This document shows positions 1 through 6,965 of a DNA stretch of 64,000 nucleotides, in pieces (positions within the stretch are counted from its first letter, which is position 1; every line of letters begins with the position of its first letter). Source of the stretch: Mycobacterium sherrisii. Lineage in GTDB: Bacteria > Actinomycetota > Actinomycetes > Mycobacteriales > Mycobacteriaceae. Location of the stretch: contig NZ_LQPT01000070.1 of assembly GCF_002102355.1 (NCBI RefSeq), positions 62,001-126,000 on the forward strand. The letters run 5' to 3'. The position numbers and the translations under genes are program-made. The notes beneath the pieces were generated by a model. The model ran no database searches and had not been told where the DNA came from. It saw only the letters and a program-made list of their open reading frames with translations.

Positions 1-38
1 GGCCGCAACGTCGACGGTACTGCCAACGAATCGTCGAT

Positions 39-935
39 TTATGCGTGTTGGGCTCGGGTGGCAAATATCGCGAGGCTGGCCGGCACGATCAGCACCCCGA
101 GCAATATGGCCGGCCAGTTCACCGGCCGCCCGGCCGCGACCTCAACGAACAGCGCGATGACCGGTACCAGTGCCAGCGCCGCGGTGACGAGCACCGGCGC
201 CAACCGCTGAATGGCGTACTGCATCAACAAGAACGGCACCACCAGGGAGGCGAACGCGGCTGCGACCGAGGTGCTCAACGGCAAACTGGGCGCGGCGAGC
301 ACACCGGACGGAACCAGCACCAGCAAGGCGAAAGCAGCCACCGCGACGGTGCCGTAGTAACGATGTGCCATCACCTGCCACACGCCGACCCCGCCGGTCC
401 CCAAGTCGCGCGAAACGACGGCAACGCCGCCGCCGGCGGCGCCGTCGACAACGCCGAGGGCCGCCGCGACCAGCAACGCCCCGATCCCGCGCGGATCCGA
501 CCCGGCCAGTGCCACCACCAACGAGGCGCCCAGCGCCGCCAACAGACATACCGCCGACCATTGAGCGAACCCCGGCCGCGTCGGAGCCTGGCTGCGCCGC
601 GCCCGCAGGGCCGACCAGGCCGTCACCGCGAGGGGGGCCACCGAGGCGGCCAGCGTGAAGACAACCACCGCGCTGTAGACCGCCACCCCGCAGAAAAAGG
701 CGACGAACGTCAGCGCGGTCCACAGATTCAGCCAGCCGAAGCTGCGCCTGGTAGACCCGGTGGTCGAAGAATCGGAAAGGCCCCTGCGCGTCGCGACGGC
801 TCCGAGCACCGCGCACGCCGCCGCGGCGATCGCCAAGATCACCAGGCTGTCCGCGACGGTGATCATCGATAACCCCAACAGTGCCGTGATCACGGCGTGC
901 AGCCCGTTGCCGGTGAGAAGGGCGAGCCAGGGCAT
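39..935 (-). CDS. EamA/DMT-superfamily transporter
   Basis: The 298-residue product is almost entirely hydrophobic, with about nine or ten membrane segments in two similar halves. This matches the length and layout of the drug/metabolite transporter (EamA) superfamily, whose members move small metabolites across the inner membrane. The C-terminal half contains the typical pattern of a long hydrophobic segment ending in AIFATRAQHA. The gene is divergent from the oxoamine synthase operon that starts at 1241, so an export (or uptake) role for that pathway's product is a reasonable inference. No substrate-specific motif is visible. The ATG at 935 lacks a strong Shine-Dalgarno, so the exact start is uncertain. 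Confidence 0.75.
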   Translation of the reverse strand: MPWLALLTGNGLHAVITALLGLSMITVADSLVILAIAAAACAVLGAVATRRGLSDSSTTGSTRRSFGWLNLWTALTFVAFFCGVAVYSAVVVFTLAASVAPLAVTAWSALRARRSQAPTRPGFAQWSAVCLLAALGASLVVALAGSDPRGIGALLVAAALGVVDGAAGGGVAVVSRDLGTGGVGVWQVMAHRYYGTVAVAAFALLVLVPSGVLAAPSLPLSTSVAAAFASLVVPFLLMQYAIQRLAPVLVTAALALVPVIALFVEVAAGRPVNWPAILLGVLIVPASLAIFATRAQHA

Positions 936-1022
936 CAGGTCATCACCACAGCGGTGCTCGGCATGTCGATAAGAGTGCCTTGCGCAGGCGGCGACGTCTG
1001 TCGGTCAACTAGCCACCGCCGA

Positions 1023-1065
1023 GGATGAATCGGGTGTCCCCCGATTGGGGGAACGAGATTCATCC
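1023..1065. promoter_or_regulatory. Nested inverted repeat in divergent intergenic region
   Basis: Outer arms GGATGAATC (1023-1031) and GATTCATCC (1057-1065) are perfect 9-bp complements. They enclose a second perfect hairpin, TCCCCC-gatt-GGGGGA (1037-1052). The whole element can fold as one long stem with an internal loop. It lies in the 305-bp gap between the divergent EamA gene and the oxoamine synthase operon. It could be an operator, a leader RNA hairpin or an attenuator; there is no U-tract, so a simple terminator is less likely. Confidence 0.45.
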
Positions 1066-1163
1066 CACCGAGAACCGATCGGCGGATAGCCCCCGGTTGC
1101 GGATCTCCCTACTCTGCAACGTGTTGAAAAACCACGGTGGCCATCGTTAGACACGGATCCTTC

Positions 1164-1178
1164 GAACGGAAACCGTTC
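1164..1178. promoter_or_regulatory. Inverted repeat upstream of oxoamine synthase operon
   Basis: A perfect dyad with arms GAACGG and CCGTTC separated by AAA lies 63-77 bp before the ATG at 1241. A weak promoter-like pair (TTGAAA, 17 bp, TTAGAC) lies just upstream at about 1126-1154. The position suits a regulator site, but no regulator gene is adjacent. Confidence 0.35.
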
Positions 1179-1214
1179 AAGGAACGGCTGTCGGCCACGC
1201 GAAACCCGCGTTAC

Positions 1215-1228
1215 CGAAACCTGTTTCG
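1215..1228. promoter_or_regulatory. Palindrome overlapping the leader of the operon
   Basis: Arms CGAAAC and GTTTCG are separated by CT and immediately precede the GAGGAG ribosome-binding site of the gene at 1241. A protein bound here, or an RNA hairpin formed here, would interfere with initiation of the operon. Apart from the three dyads listed, I see nothing else in the 936-1240 gap. Confidence 0.35.
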
Positions 1229-1240
1229 AGGAGACTGTCG

Positions 1241-2485
1241 ATGAATGCCGCGCCCCAGATCCACCGATTCCAACACAATGCCAAGGCCGTCGCCATCGGC
1301 AATCCCGCATGGCAGGCCGCAGCCGATAACAAGCTGCTGGACAACAGCGTTCGTTACATCGGCAACGATCGGCTGGAGCGGCAGAGCGATGGCCACCGTT
1401 TCATCAACATGATTTCGTGCTCGTACCTCGGACTGCACTCACACCCATGGGTACTGGAAGGCGCCCGTGCGGCAATCGATTCCGAGCAGACGTTCGCACT
1501 GTCGGCCTCACGGCTGCGGATCCGGTTCTCCATCATCGACGAGCTCGAAGCCGGACTCTCGGCGTTGTACCGGGCTCGCTGCATCTCCGCGATCTCCACG
1601 GCGGTGGCCAGTTCCGCGGTATTGCCCCTGATCGCGTCGGGGCACCTGACCGACGACGGGGAACCGCGCGTCATGGTCTTCGACAAGCATGCCCACTTCT
1701 CGCTGAACTACGTCAAGCCCATCTGCGCCGACGAGGCACCCGTCTACACCAGCCCGCACAACGACCTGAACTACCTCGAAGACATGTGCAAGAAGCACAA
1801 GCGGGTTGCCTACATCGCCGACGGCGCCTACTCGCTCGGTGGGGTCGCGCCGGTCAAAGAGCTGATGGAGTTGCAGGATCGCTACGGCCTGTTCCTCTTC
1901 TTCGACGAGGCCCACTCGTTGTCGATGTACGGCGCACGGGGCGAAGGAATCGTGCGCTCCATGATGCCCGCGCAGCTCAACCCGCTGACCGTCATCGTCG
2001 CCTCGCTCGGAAAGGCCTACGGCGCCAGCGGCGGGGTCATCATGTTGGGTCCCGAGAAGCATTACGACATTCTGATGCGATTCGGCGGGCCGCTGGCCTG
2101 GTCCAAGCCGGCCAACGCACCAACGATCGGCGCCTGCCTGGGTTCCCTGCGGGTGCACAATTCAGCCCAGCTCGCGGTGCGGCAGCAACAACTGCGGCAA
2201 AATGCCGCCTTGTTCGACAGCCTGATCGCCACCCCGCAGGCTGGCCTGGATACCCCGATCCGGGTGATCGAGATCGGTGATGACACCAAAGCAGTCGACC
2301 TGTCCCGAGAAATCATGGAGCGCGGCTACTACACCTCCGCGGTCTTTTTCCCGGTCACCGCCAGGGGACACGCGGGGCTGCGAATCATGCTGCGGTCAGA
2401 CAACGACCCCGAGGATATCCGCCAATTCGCCGGGACTCTTCACGAACTAATGGCGCCGGAATCACGAGAACTGGTTGGTGTCTGA
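1241..2485 (+). CDS. Alpha-oxoamine synthase family PLP enzyme (AONS/CqsA-like)
   Basis: The 414-residue protein belongs to fold-type I PLP enzymes of the alpha-oxoamine synthase group (8-amino-7-oxononanoate synthase, serine palmitoyltransferase, ALA synthase, CqsA). These condense an amino acid with an acyl-CoA, losing CO2, to give an alpha-aminoketone. Visible landmarks are the ring-stacking His in FDKHAHFSL (about H150), the DEAHS motif with D222 and H225, and the Schiff-base lysine in ASLGKAYGASGG (K258). The start is fixed by GAGGAG 7 bases upstream of the ATG. It is the first gene of a tight operon and is separated from the next gene by 2 bases. A role in biotin synthesis is unlikely because no bio genes are near and the partners are a CoA lyase, a hydratase and a ligase. 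The substrates are unknown. Confidence 0.85.
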   Translation: MNAAPQIHRFQHNAKAVAIGNPAWQAAADNKLLDNSVRYIGNDRLERQSDGHRFINMISCSYLGLHSHPWVLEGARAAIDSEQTFALSASRLRIRFSIIDELEAGLSALYRARCISAISTAVASSAVLPLIASGHLTDDGEPRVMVFDKHAHFSLNYVKPICADEAPVYTSPHNDLNYLEDMCKKHKRVAYIADGAYSLGGVAPVKELMELQDRYGLFLFFDEAHSLSMYGARGEGIVRSMMPAQLNPLTVIVASLGKAYGASGGVIMLGPEKHYDILMRFGGPLAWSKPANAPTIGACLGSLRVHNSAQLAVRQQQLRQNAALFDSLIATPQAGLDTPIRVIEIGDDTKAVDLSREIMERGYYTSAVFFPVTARGHAGLRIMLRSDNDPEDIRQFAGTLHELMAPESRELVGV

Positions 2486-2487
2486 GG

Positions 2488-3372
2488 ATGAACAAGCTAC
2501 AGCCCGTGCAGCACAACGCGTTTCGTACCATGCTGATGACGAGCGCCACCAGTCCGCGGCGCTACCAGACGGCTTTGCGATCCGGCGCCGACATATGCAC
2601 CCTGGATCTCGAGGATGCCGTGCCGCCCGCTCAGCGCGCAGCGGCTCGTCACCACGCGTCTCGGATATTCGCAAGACCATCGACCGGGCACTTCCGCGCC
2701 TTGCGGATCAACAGCCTGCGCACCGCCGACGGCCTACACGACATCCTCGCGCTGGTTTACGGCGCCATCAAGCCCGACGCGCTGCTGGTACCAAAGGTCA
2801 ACTGCGCGCACGATTTACTGATCCTGGAGGACATGCTGGGCGACGAACTTGCGGATGTCGACCTTCTGGCGACGATCGAAACCGCGGCCGGCCTGGCTGC
2901 GGTTGAGGAAATCGCAACCGCCACAACGCGTGTACGTGCACTGGTGTTCGGAGCCGCCGACTTCGCGGCCGATCTCGGCATATCAATGGAATGGGAACCG
3001 TTGCTCTATGCCCGCTCACGCATCGTCACTGCGGCCGCCGTGGCCGGCATCCCGGCGATCGACGCGCCCACCTTCGACCTCGGCGACGACCTGGCCCTCA
3101 AGATCGACGTGAACCGTGCGCGCGAGCTCGGCTTCGCCGGCAAGGCCGCTGTGCACCCCCGCCAGGTGCCGGTGATCAACGACAGCTTCACGCCGTTGCC
3201 CGCAGAGGTAGAACGAGCCCAACGCGTCATCGAGATGGCGCACGGACAGTCCGGGCAGATCGGTGTCCTGGACGGGCAAATGGTCGGTCCGCCCATGGTC
3301 GCCGCGGCGCGACGTCTACTGGAAAAGGCGAACGCCGTTGACACAACTGCTATTTGGATGACTCATGCATGA
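2488..3372 (+). CDS. CitE-like HpcH/HpaI-family beta-hydroxyacyl-CoA lyase
   Basis: The 294-residue protein has the TIM-barrel signature of the citrate lyase beta/malyl-CoA lyase family: the DLEDAVPP magnesium/substrate motif (D40-D43), an Arg in LRIN (R73), ATIETAAGL (E131) and FGAADFAADLG (D158). Stand-alone CitE proteins cleave or form C-C bonds between acetyl- or propionyl-CoA and a 2-oxoacid (malyl-, methylmalyl- or citramalyl-CoA). M. tuberculosis Rv2498c is such an enzyme. The length is normal and all family residues are present. It overlaps the downstream MaoC gene by 8 bp, the same pairing as the leucine-catabolic Rv2498c/Rv2499c, which suggests consecutive reactions. The direction and acid substrate cannot be read from sequence. 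Confidence 0.82.
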   Translation: MNKLQPVQHNAFRTMLMTSATSPRRYQTALRSGADICTLDLEDAVPPAQRAAARHHASRIFARPSTGHFRALRINSLRTADGLHDILALVYGAIKPDALLVPKVNCAHDLLILEDMLGDELADVDLLATIETAAGLAAVEEIATATTRVRALVFGAADFAADLGISMEWEPLLYARSRIVTAAAVAGIPAIDAPTFDLGDDLALKIDVNRARELGFAGKAAVHPRQVPVINDSFTPLPAEVERAQRVIEMAHGQSGQIGVLDGQMVGPPMVAAARRLLEKANAVDTTAIWMTHA

Positions 3373-3889
3373 GGTCCGTGCCTACACGAAGGTTGGTGAT
3401 CGACGCTGGCGAGAATCACGCGGTTTGGTGTTCGAAGACGTAGAGATCGGCGCAATCGTCGAGCACCGTCCGGGCCGCACGCTGACCGAGGCGGACAACA
3501 TCTGGATGTCGCTGCTGTCGCATAACCTGCATCCGTTGCACATCGACAACGCCTATTGCGAAAAGACAGAATGGCAGCGGCCTTTGGTGTCGAGCCTGGT
3601 TACGTTGTCGATCGTGTCGGGCATGAGCGTTCCCAGCACCAGCGCTAAGGGGCTGGCCAACCTGGGGTGGGACAACATCCGTCTCGTCGCCCCGGTGTTC
3701 GTCGGAGACACCATTTACGCCGAGACCGAGTATTTGGACAAGCGCCTGTCGGAGTCCCGGCCGAATCAGGGCATTGTCAGCTGTGCCACCCGTGGGATAA
3801 AGGCGGACGGCACGGTGTTTCTCACCTGCCAACGGGCGTTCCTGTTGCCAACTCGCGAGCACGAACTCGAAGAGCTGGCCGCGTACTGA
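3365..3889 (+). CDS. MaoC-family (hot-dog) acyl-CoA hydratase/dehydratase
   Basis: A 174-residue single hot-dog protein. The hydratase-2 type motif is visible as SHNLHPLHID (N54, H59, D61), followed by the RPLVSSLVTLSIVSGM segment typical of the mesaconyl-/itaconyl-CoA hydratase subgroup. Such enzymes add or remove water across 2-enoyl-CoA thioesters. It follows the CitE-like gene with an 8-bp overlap, so a lyase-hydratase relay (hydroxyacid-CoA to unsaturated diacid-CoA or the reverse) is likely. The frame ends just before the ATP-grasp gene. Substrate is inferred only from the pairing. Confidence 0.8.
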   Translation: MHEVRAYTKVGDRRWRESRGLVFEDVEIGAIVEHRPGRTLTEADNIWMSLLSHNLHPLHIDNAYCEKTEWQRPLVSSLVTLSIVSGMSVPSTSAKGLANLGWDNIRLVAPVFVGDTIYAETEYLDKRLSESRPNQGIVSCATRGIKADGTVFLTCQRAFLLPTREHELEELAAY

Positions 3890-3907
3890 TTGAAAAGAGA
3901 CAGAGAC

Positions 3908-5185
3908 GTGCACCACCAACACAACACCGCCACCCGACATGTCGTATTGGTCGATACCTACGCGTCCATCGGCACCGAGTTGGCCGAGGACTTCCGTCGC
4001 GCCGGCTACATCCCGCTGCGCGTGCAAAGCGGTCCTGAGGTACCGCAAGCGTTACGTGGTCTGCCGGATCACTACCCGTACGAGGTGGACATAGTGCACC
4101 GCGGCGACTTGTCCGCGACGTTGACCGCGCTGTTGCCCTTTCGGCCGGTCGCGGTGGTGGCCGGAACCGAGCCTGGAGTGGAGCTGGCCGACGCGCTGAG
4201 CGAAGCCCTCCATCCGATCACCGGCGCGCCGACCAACGGAACGGCGTTGAGCGCCGCCCGGCGCGACAAGTATCTGATGATCGAGCGGATCAAAGAGCAA
4301 GGTCTACGCGGAGCCCGCCAGATCGTGGTTGTTGACGAAGATCAACTCCGCAACTGGCACAACGAAATTGGCGGCACCATCGTTCTCAAACCATTGCGCA
4401 GTGCCGGCAACGACGGCGTCACCTGGTGCCGCAGCCCCGAGGACGCCGTGCAGGCCTTTCGACACCTCGACCGCCGGCGGAACGTGCTGTCCGAGCACAA
4501 CGACGGTGTCGTAGCCCAGGAGTGCTTGGTGGGTGCGGAATACACGGTCGACACGGTCAGCTGCGATGGAACACACCAGCTGTGCGATATCTGGGAGTCC
4601 CATCGGATCAACGCAAATGGCGTCCCCGACCTGCTGGTGGCCTGGCGAATGCTGCCGGCGACCGGCGAAGTGCAAGACCAACTGGTCGGTTACGCGTTCG
4701 CCGTGCTTGACGCCCTGGGCATCCGACATGGTGCGGCGCATGCCGAGATCAAGATGACGGCCGATGGGCCGTGCCTGGTCGAAGTGGGAGCACGGATAGC
4801 CGGCGCCAACCTTCCTGCCAGTGCACGGTTGGCCACCGGCCAGTCGCAGATCGAATGGATGGTGGACGCCTACATGCGGCCCGAGCGATTCGCCCAACGC
4901 AGCGGGCAGCCGTATCGCCTGCACCAGCATGTCGCCCGAACGGTCATGGTCGCCCCCCGCGAGGGCACGTTGACCGGCTACCGCAACGTGGAGGCCATCA
5001 AGGAACTGGCCAGTTTCCACGACATGACCATCCGGGTGAACCCGGGCGAACAACTGCCTCTTACCACCAATGACCTGACCTATCCGATCTTTGTCACGCT
5101 CGCACACGAGGTCGGCGAAGTGGTGGCTCGCGATCTCTGGACGCTGCGCTACCTGGACGGGCCAAGCTTCTACGAACTCGCCTAG
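3908..5185 (+). CDS. ATP-grasp domain carboxylate-amine ligase
   Basis: About 425 residues with a full ATP-grasp architecture: an N-terminal Rossmann-like region, the ATP-binding lysine region IVLKPLRSAGNDG, the EYTVDTVSCDG strand and the C-terminal metal-binding block AHAEIKMTADGPCLVEVGAR ending in IAGAN. This pattern fits the BacD/BtrJ-like amino-acid ligase branch, which joins an activated carboxylate to an amine using ATP. The GTG at 3908 is preferred because AAGAGACAGAG sits just upstream. An in-frame TTG at 3890 would add six residues and abut the MaoC stop. It lies third from the lyase in the same transcription unit and so may ligate an amino acid to, or amidate, the pathway intermediate. 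Carbamoylation or another acyl phosphate reaction is also possible. Confidence 0.8.
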   Translation: MHHQHNTATRHVVLVDTYASIGTELAEDFRRAGYIPLRVQSGPEVPQALRGLPDHYPYEVDIVHRGDLSATLTALLPFRPVAVVAGTEPGVELADALSEALHPITGAPTNGTALSAARRDKYLMIERIKEQGLRGARQIVVVDEDQLRNWHNEIGGTIVLKPLRSAGNDGVTWCRSPEDAVQAFRHLDRRRNVLSEHNDGVVAQECLVGAEYTVDTVSCDGTHQLCDIWESHRINANGVPDLLVAWRMLPATGEVQDQLVGYAFAVLDALGIRHGAAHAEIKMTADGPCLVEVGARIAGANLPASARLATGQSQIEWMVDAYMRPERFAQRSGQPYRLHQHVARTVMVAPREGTLTGYRNVEAIKELASFHDMTIRVNPGEQLPLTTNDLTYPIFVTLAHEVGEVVARDLWTLRYLDGPSFYELA

Positions 5186-5200
5186 AGGGGACGATCCGAC

Positions 5201-5905
5201 ATGAGAACGGTTACGGCGCAGTGCTACTGCCAGCACGCCACCGGAACAGAGCGCACCGCCGACGGAAGCTTGATCGAGCTCTACCGCCGCCTGCCCCCGA
5301 CGGGCGAGCCGGAGCAGATTCACGCCCTGCTGCGACCGCGGAGCACCGTGCTCGAACTCGGCGCCGGCACCGGACGAATCGCCGACCCGCTGACACAACT
5401 GGGTCATCACGTCACCGCCGTCGACGACTCGGCCTACATGCTCGCCGAAGTTCGGCACGCGCGGACGGTACGCGCCCGCATCGAGGACCTGCGCCTGACG
5501 CAACGGTTCGATACAGTCCTGTTGCCGACCAACCTCATTCATTACCCCGGCATCGCCCTTAGGCGAGCGGTGTTGGCGACGATCGAGCACCACCTCGCCC
5601 CGACGGGCAAGGCCATCATCCAGTGGAAGCCGCCGTCTTATTGGGCCACGCGGACCTCAGGCTGGACGGAACACAAAGTGATCGGCGACGTGGCGGCTCG
5701 TGTCACGGTGCACAGCGACCTCGACGGGGTCGTCGAGGGAGAATACGCGCTCATCGTCGACGGTTCAGAGCTGCGGCAGTGCTTCCATCTCGAGGTCCTC
5801 ACGGTGGAGGAACTCAGGCGCGAATTCGACACCTCCGGATTGCAGCTGCTGACTACCTCGCCCGAGTTGACGGAGTGGCTCGAAGTCGTGCGCAAAACGG
5901 ACTGA
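5201..5905 (+). CDS. Class I SAM-dependent methyltransferase
   Basis: The 234-residue protein has the class I methyltransferase motif I in VLELGAGTGRIADPL, followed by an acidic end of beta-2 (AVDDSAYML), and motif-IV-like FDTVLLPTNLIHY. It therefore binds S-adenosylmethionine in a Rossmann fold. It starts 15 bases after the ATP-grasp stop behind GAGGGGAC and is the last gene of the five-gene operon. A tailoring N-, O- or C-methylation of the pathway product is the natural inference. The methyl acceptor cannot be predicted. It has no obvious relationship to the other methyltransferases in the window beyond the fold. Confidence 0.8.
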   Translation: MRTVTAQCYCQHATGTERTADGSLIELYRRLPPTGEPEQIHALLRPRSTVLELGAGTGRIADPLTQLGHHVTAVDDSAYMLAEVRHARTVRARIEDLRLTQRFDTVLLPTNLIHYPGIALRRAVLATIEHHLAPTGKAIIQWKPPSYWATRTSGWTEHKVIGDVAARVTVHSDLDGVVEGEYALIVDGSELRQCFHLEVLTVEELRREFDTSGLQLLTTSPELTEWLEVVRKTD

Positions 5906-5987
5906 CGGCGACGCCTCCGATGGGGCCGCCGGCCGCGCCGGAAAAACACCCTGTTGCTCGGGTGCGCTGCGGCCTAGCATCAGCGAC

Positions 5988-6965
5988 GTGTCCGAACTCA
6001 ATACTGCGCGCGGTGCCATCGACACGGCCGATCTCGGCGTGACCCTGATGCACGAGCACGTGTTCATCATGACCACGGAGATCGCCCAGAATTACCCCGA
6101 AGCCTGGGGCGACGAGGAACAACGGGTGGCCGACGCGATCGCCCGGCTCGATGAGTTGAAGGCTCGTGGGGTGGACACCATCGTCGACCTCACCGTGATC
6201 GGCCTGGGCCGCTACATTCCGCGCATCGCGCGCGTCGCGGCCGCCACGGAGCTGAATATCGTTGTGGCGACCGGCCTTTACACCTACAACGACGTCCCGT
6301 TCCGGTTCCACTACGAGGGCCCCGGCGGCATGCTCGACGGTCCGGAGATCATGACCGAGATGTTCGTCCGCGACATCGAGCAGGGCATCGCCGACACCGG
6401 CGTCAAGGCGGGAATACTCAAGTGCGCAACCGACGAGCCGGGCATCACTCCCGGTGTCGAGCGGGTGCTGCGCGCCGTCGCCCGGGCGCACAAGCGCACC
6501 GGGGTGCCGATCTCCACGCACACCCACGCCGGGCTACGCCGCGGGCTGGAACAGCAGAAGATCTTCGAAGAGGAAGGGGTCGATCTGAGCCGGGTGGTCA
6601 TCGGGCATTCCGGTGACAGCACCGACGTCGGCTACCTCGAGGAGCTGATCGCGGCCGGCTCCTACCTCGGGATGGACCGGTTCGGTCTGGACGTGATCTC
6701 GCCGTTCGAGGAGCGGGTGAAGATCGTGGCGCAGATGTGCGAGCGCGGGCACGCCGACAAGATGGTGCTCTCCCACGACGCCAACTGCTACTTCGACGCG
6801 CTGCCCGAAGAGTTGGTGCCACAGATCGCACCCAACTGGCACTACCTGCACATTCACAACGACGTCATCCCGGCGCTCAAGGAGCGCGGCGTCACCGACG
6901 AGCAATTACACGCCATGCTGGTCGACAATCCGCGGCGCATCTTCGAGCGGACGGGCGCCTACTAA
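5988..6965 (+). CDS. php: Phosphotriesterase-like lactonase
   Basis: The 325-residue protein closely matches the mycobacterial phosphotriesterase homologue (Rv0230c, PPH). The binuclear metal centre is complete: HxH in LMHEHVF (H22, H24), carboxylated lysine in GILKCATDE (K145), H178 in STHTHAG, H207 in VIGHSGD and D264 in LSHDAN. Enzymes of this PLL group hydrolyse lactones, including N-acyl-homoserine lactones, with a weak side activity on organophosphates. The GTG at 5988 gives the family's usual N-terminus. It lies 82 bases after the biosynthetic operon and its TAA directly abuts the ATG of the acyl-CoA ligase, so those two are co-transcribed. Confidence 0.9.
   Translation: MSELNTARGAIDTADLGVTLMHEHVFIMTTEIAQNYPEAWGDEEQRVADAIARLDELKARGVDTIVDLTVIGLGRYIPRIARVAAATELNIVVATGLYTYNDVPFRFHYEGPGGMLDGPEIMTEMFVRDIEQGIADTGVKAGILKCATDEPGITPGVERVLRAVARAHKRTGVPISTHTHAGLRRGLEQQKIFEEEGVDLSRVVIGHSGDSTDVGYLEELIAAGSYLGMDRFGLDVISPFEERVKIVAQMCERGHADKMVLSHDANCYFDALPEELVPQIAPNWHYLHIHNDVIPALKERGVTDEQLHAMLVDNPRRIFERTGAY

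Noticed and set aside
1005-1310. 101-codon minus-strand frame across the promoter region of the oxoamine synthase operon
   Set aside because: Arg/Ser-rich translation without domain pattern, covers the dyads and the start of the real plus-strand gene.
5929-5941. CCGGC/GCCGG hairpin after the methyltransferase gene
   Set aside because: Arms are only five bases, followed by AAAAAC rather than a U-tract; such motifs are frequent by chance at this GC content.
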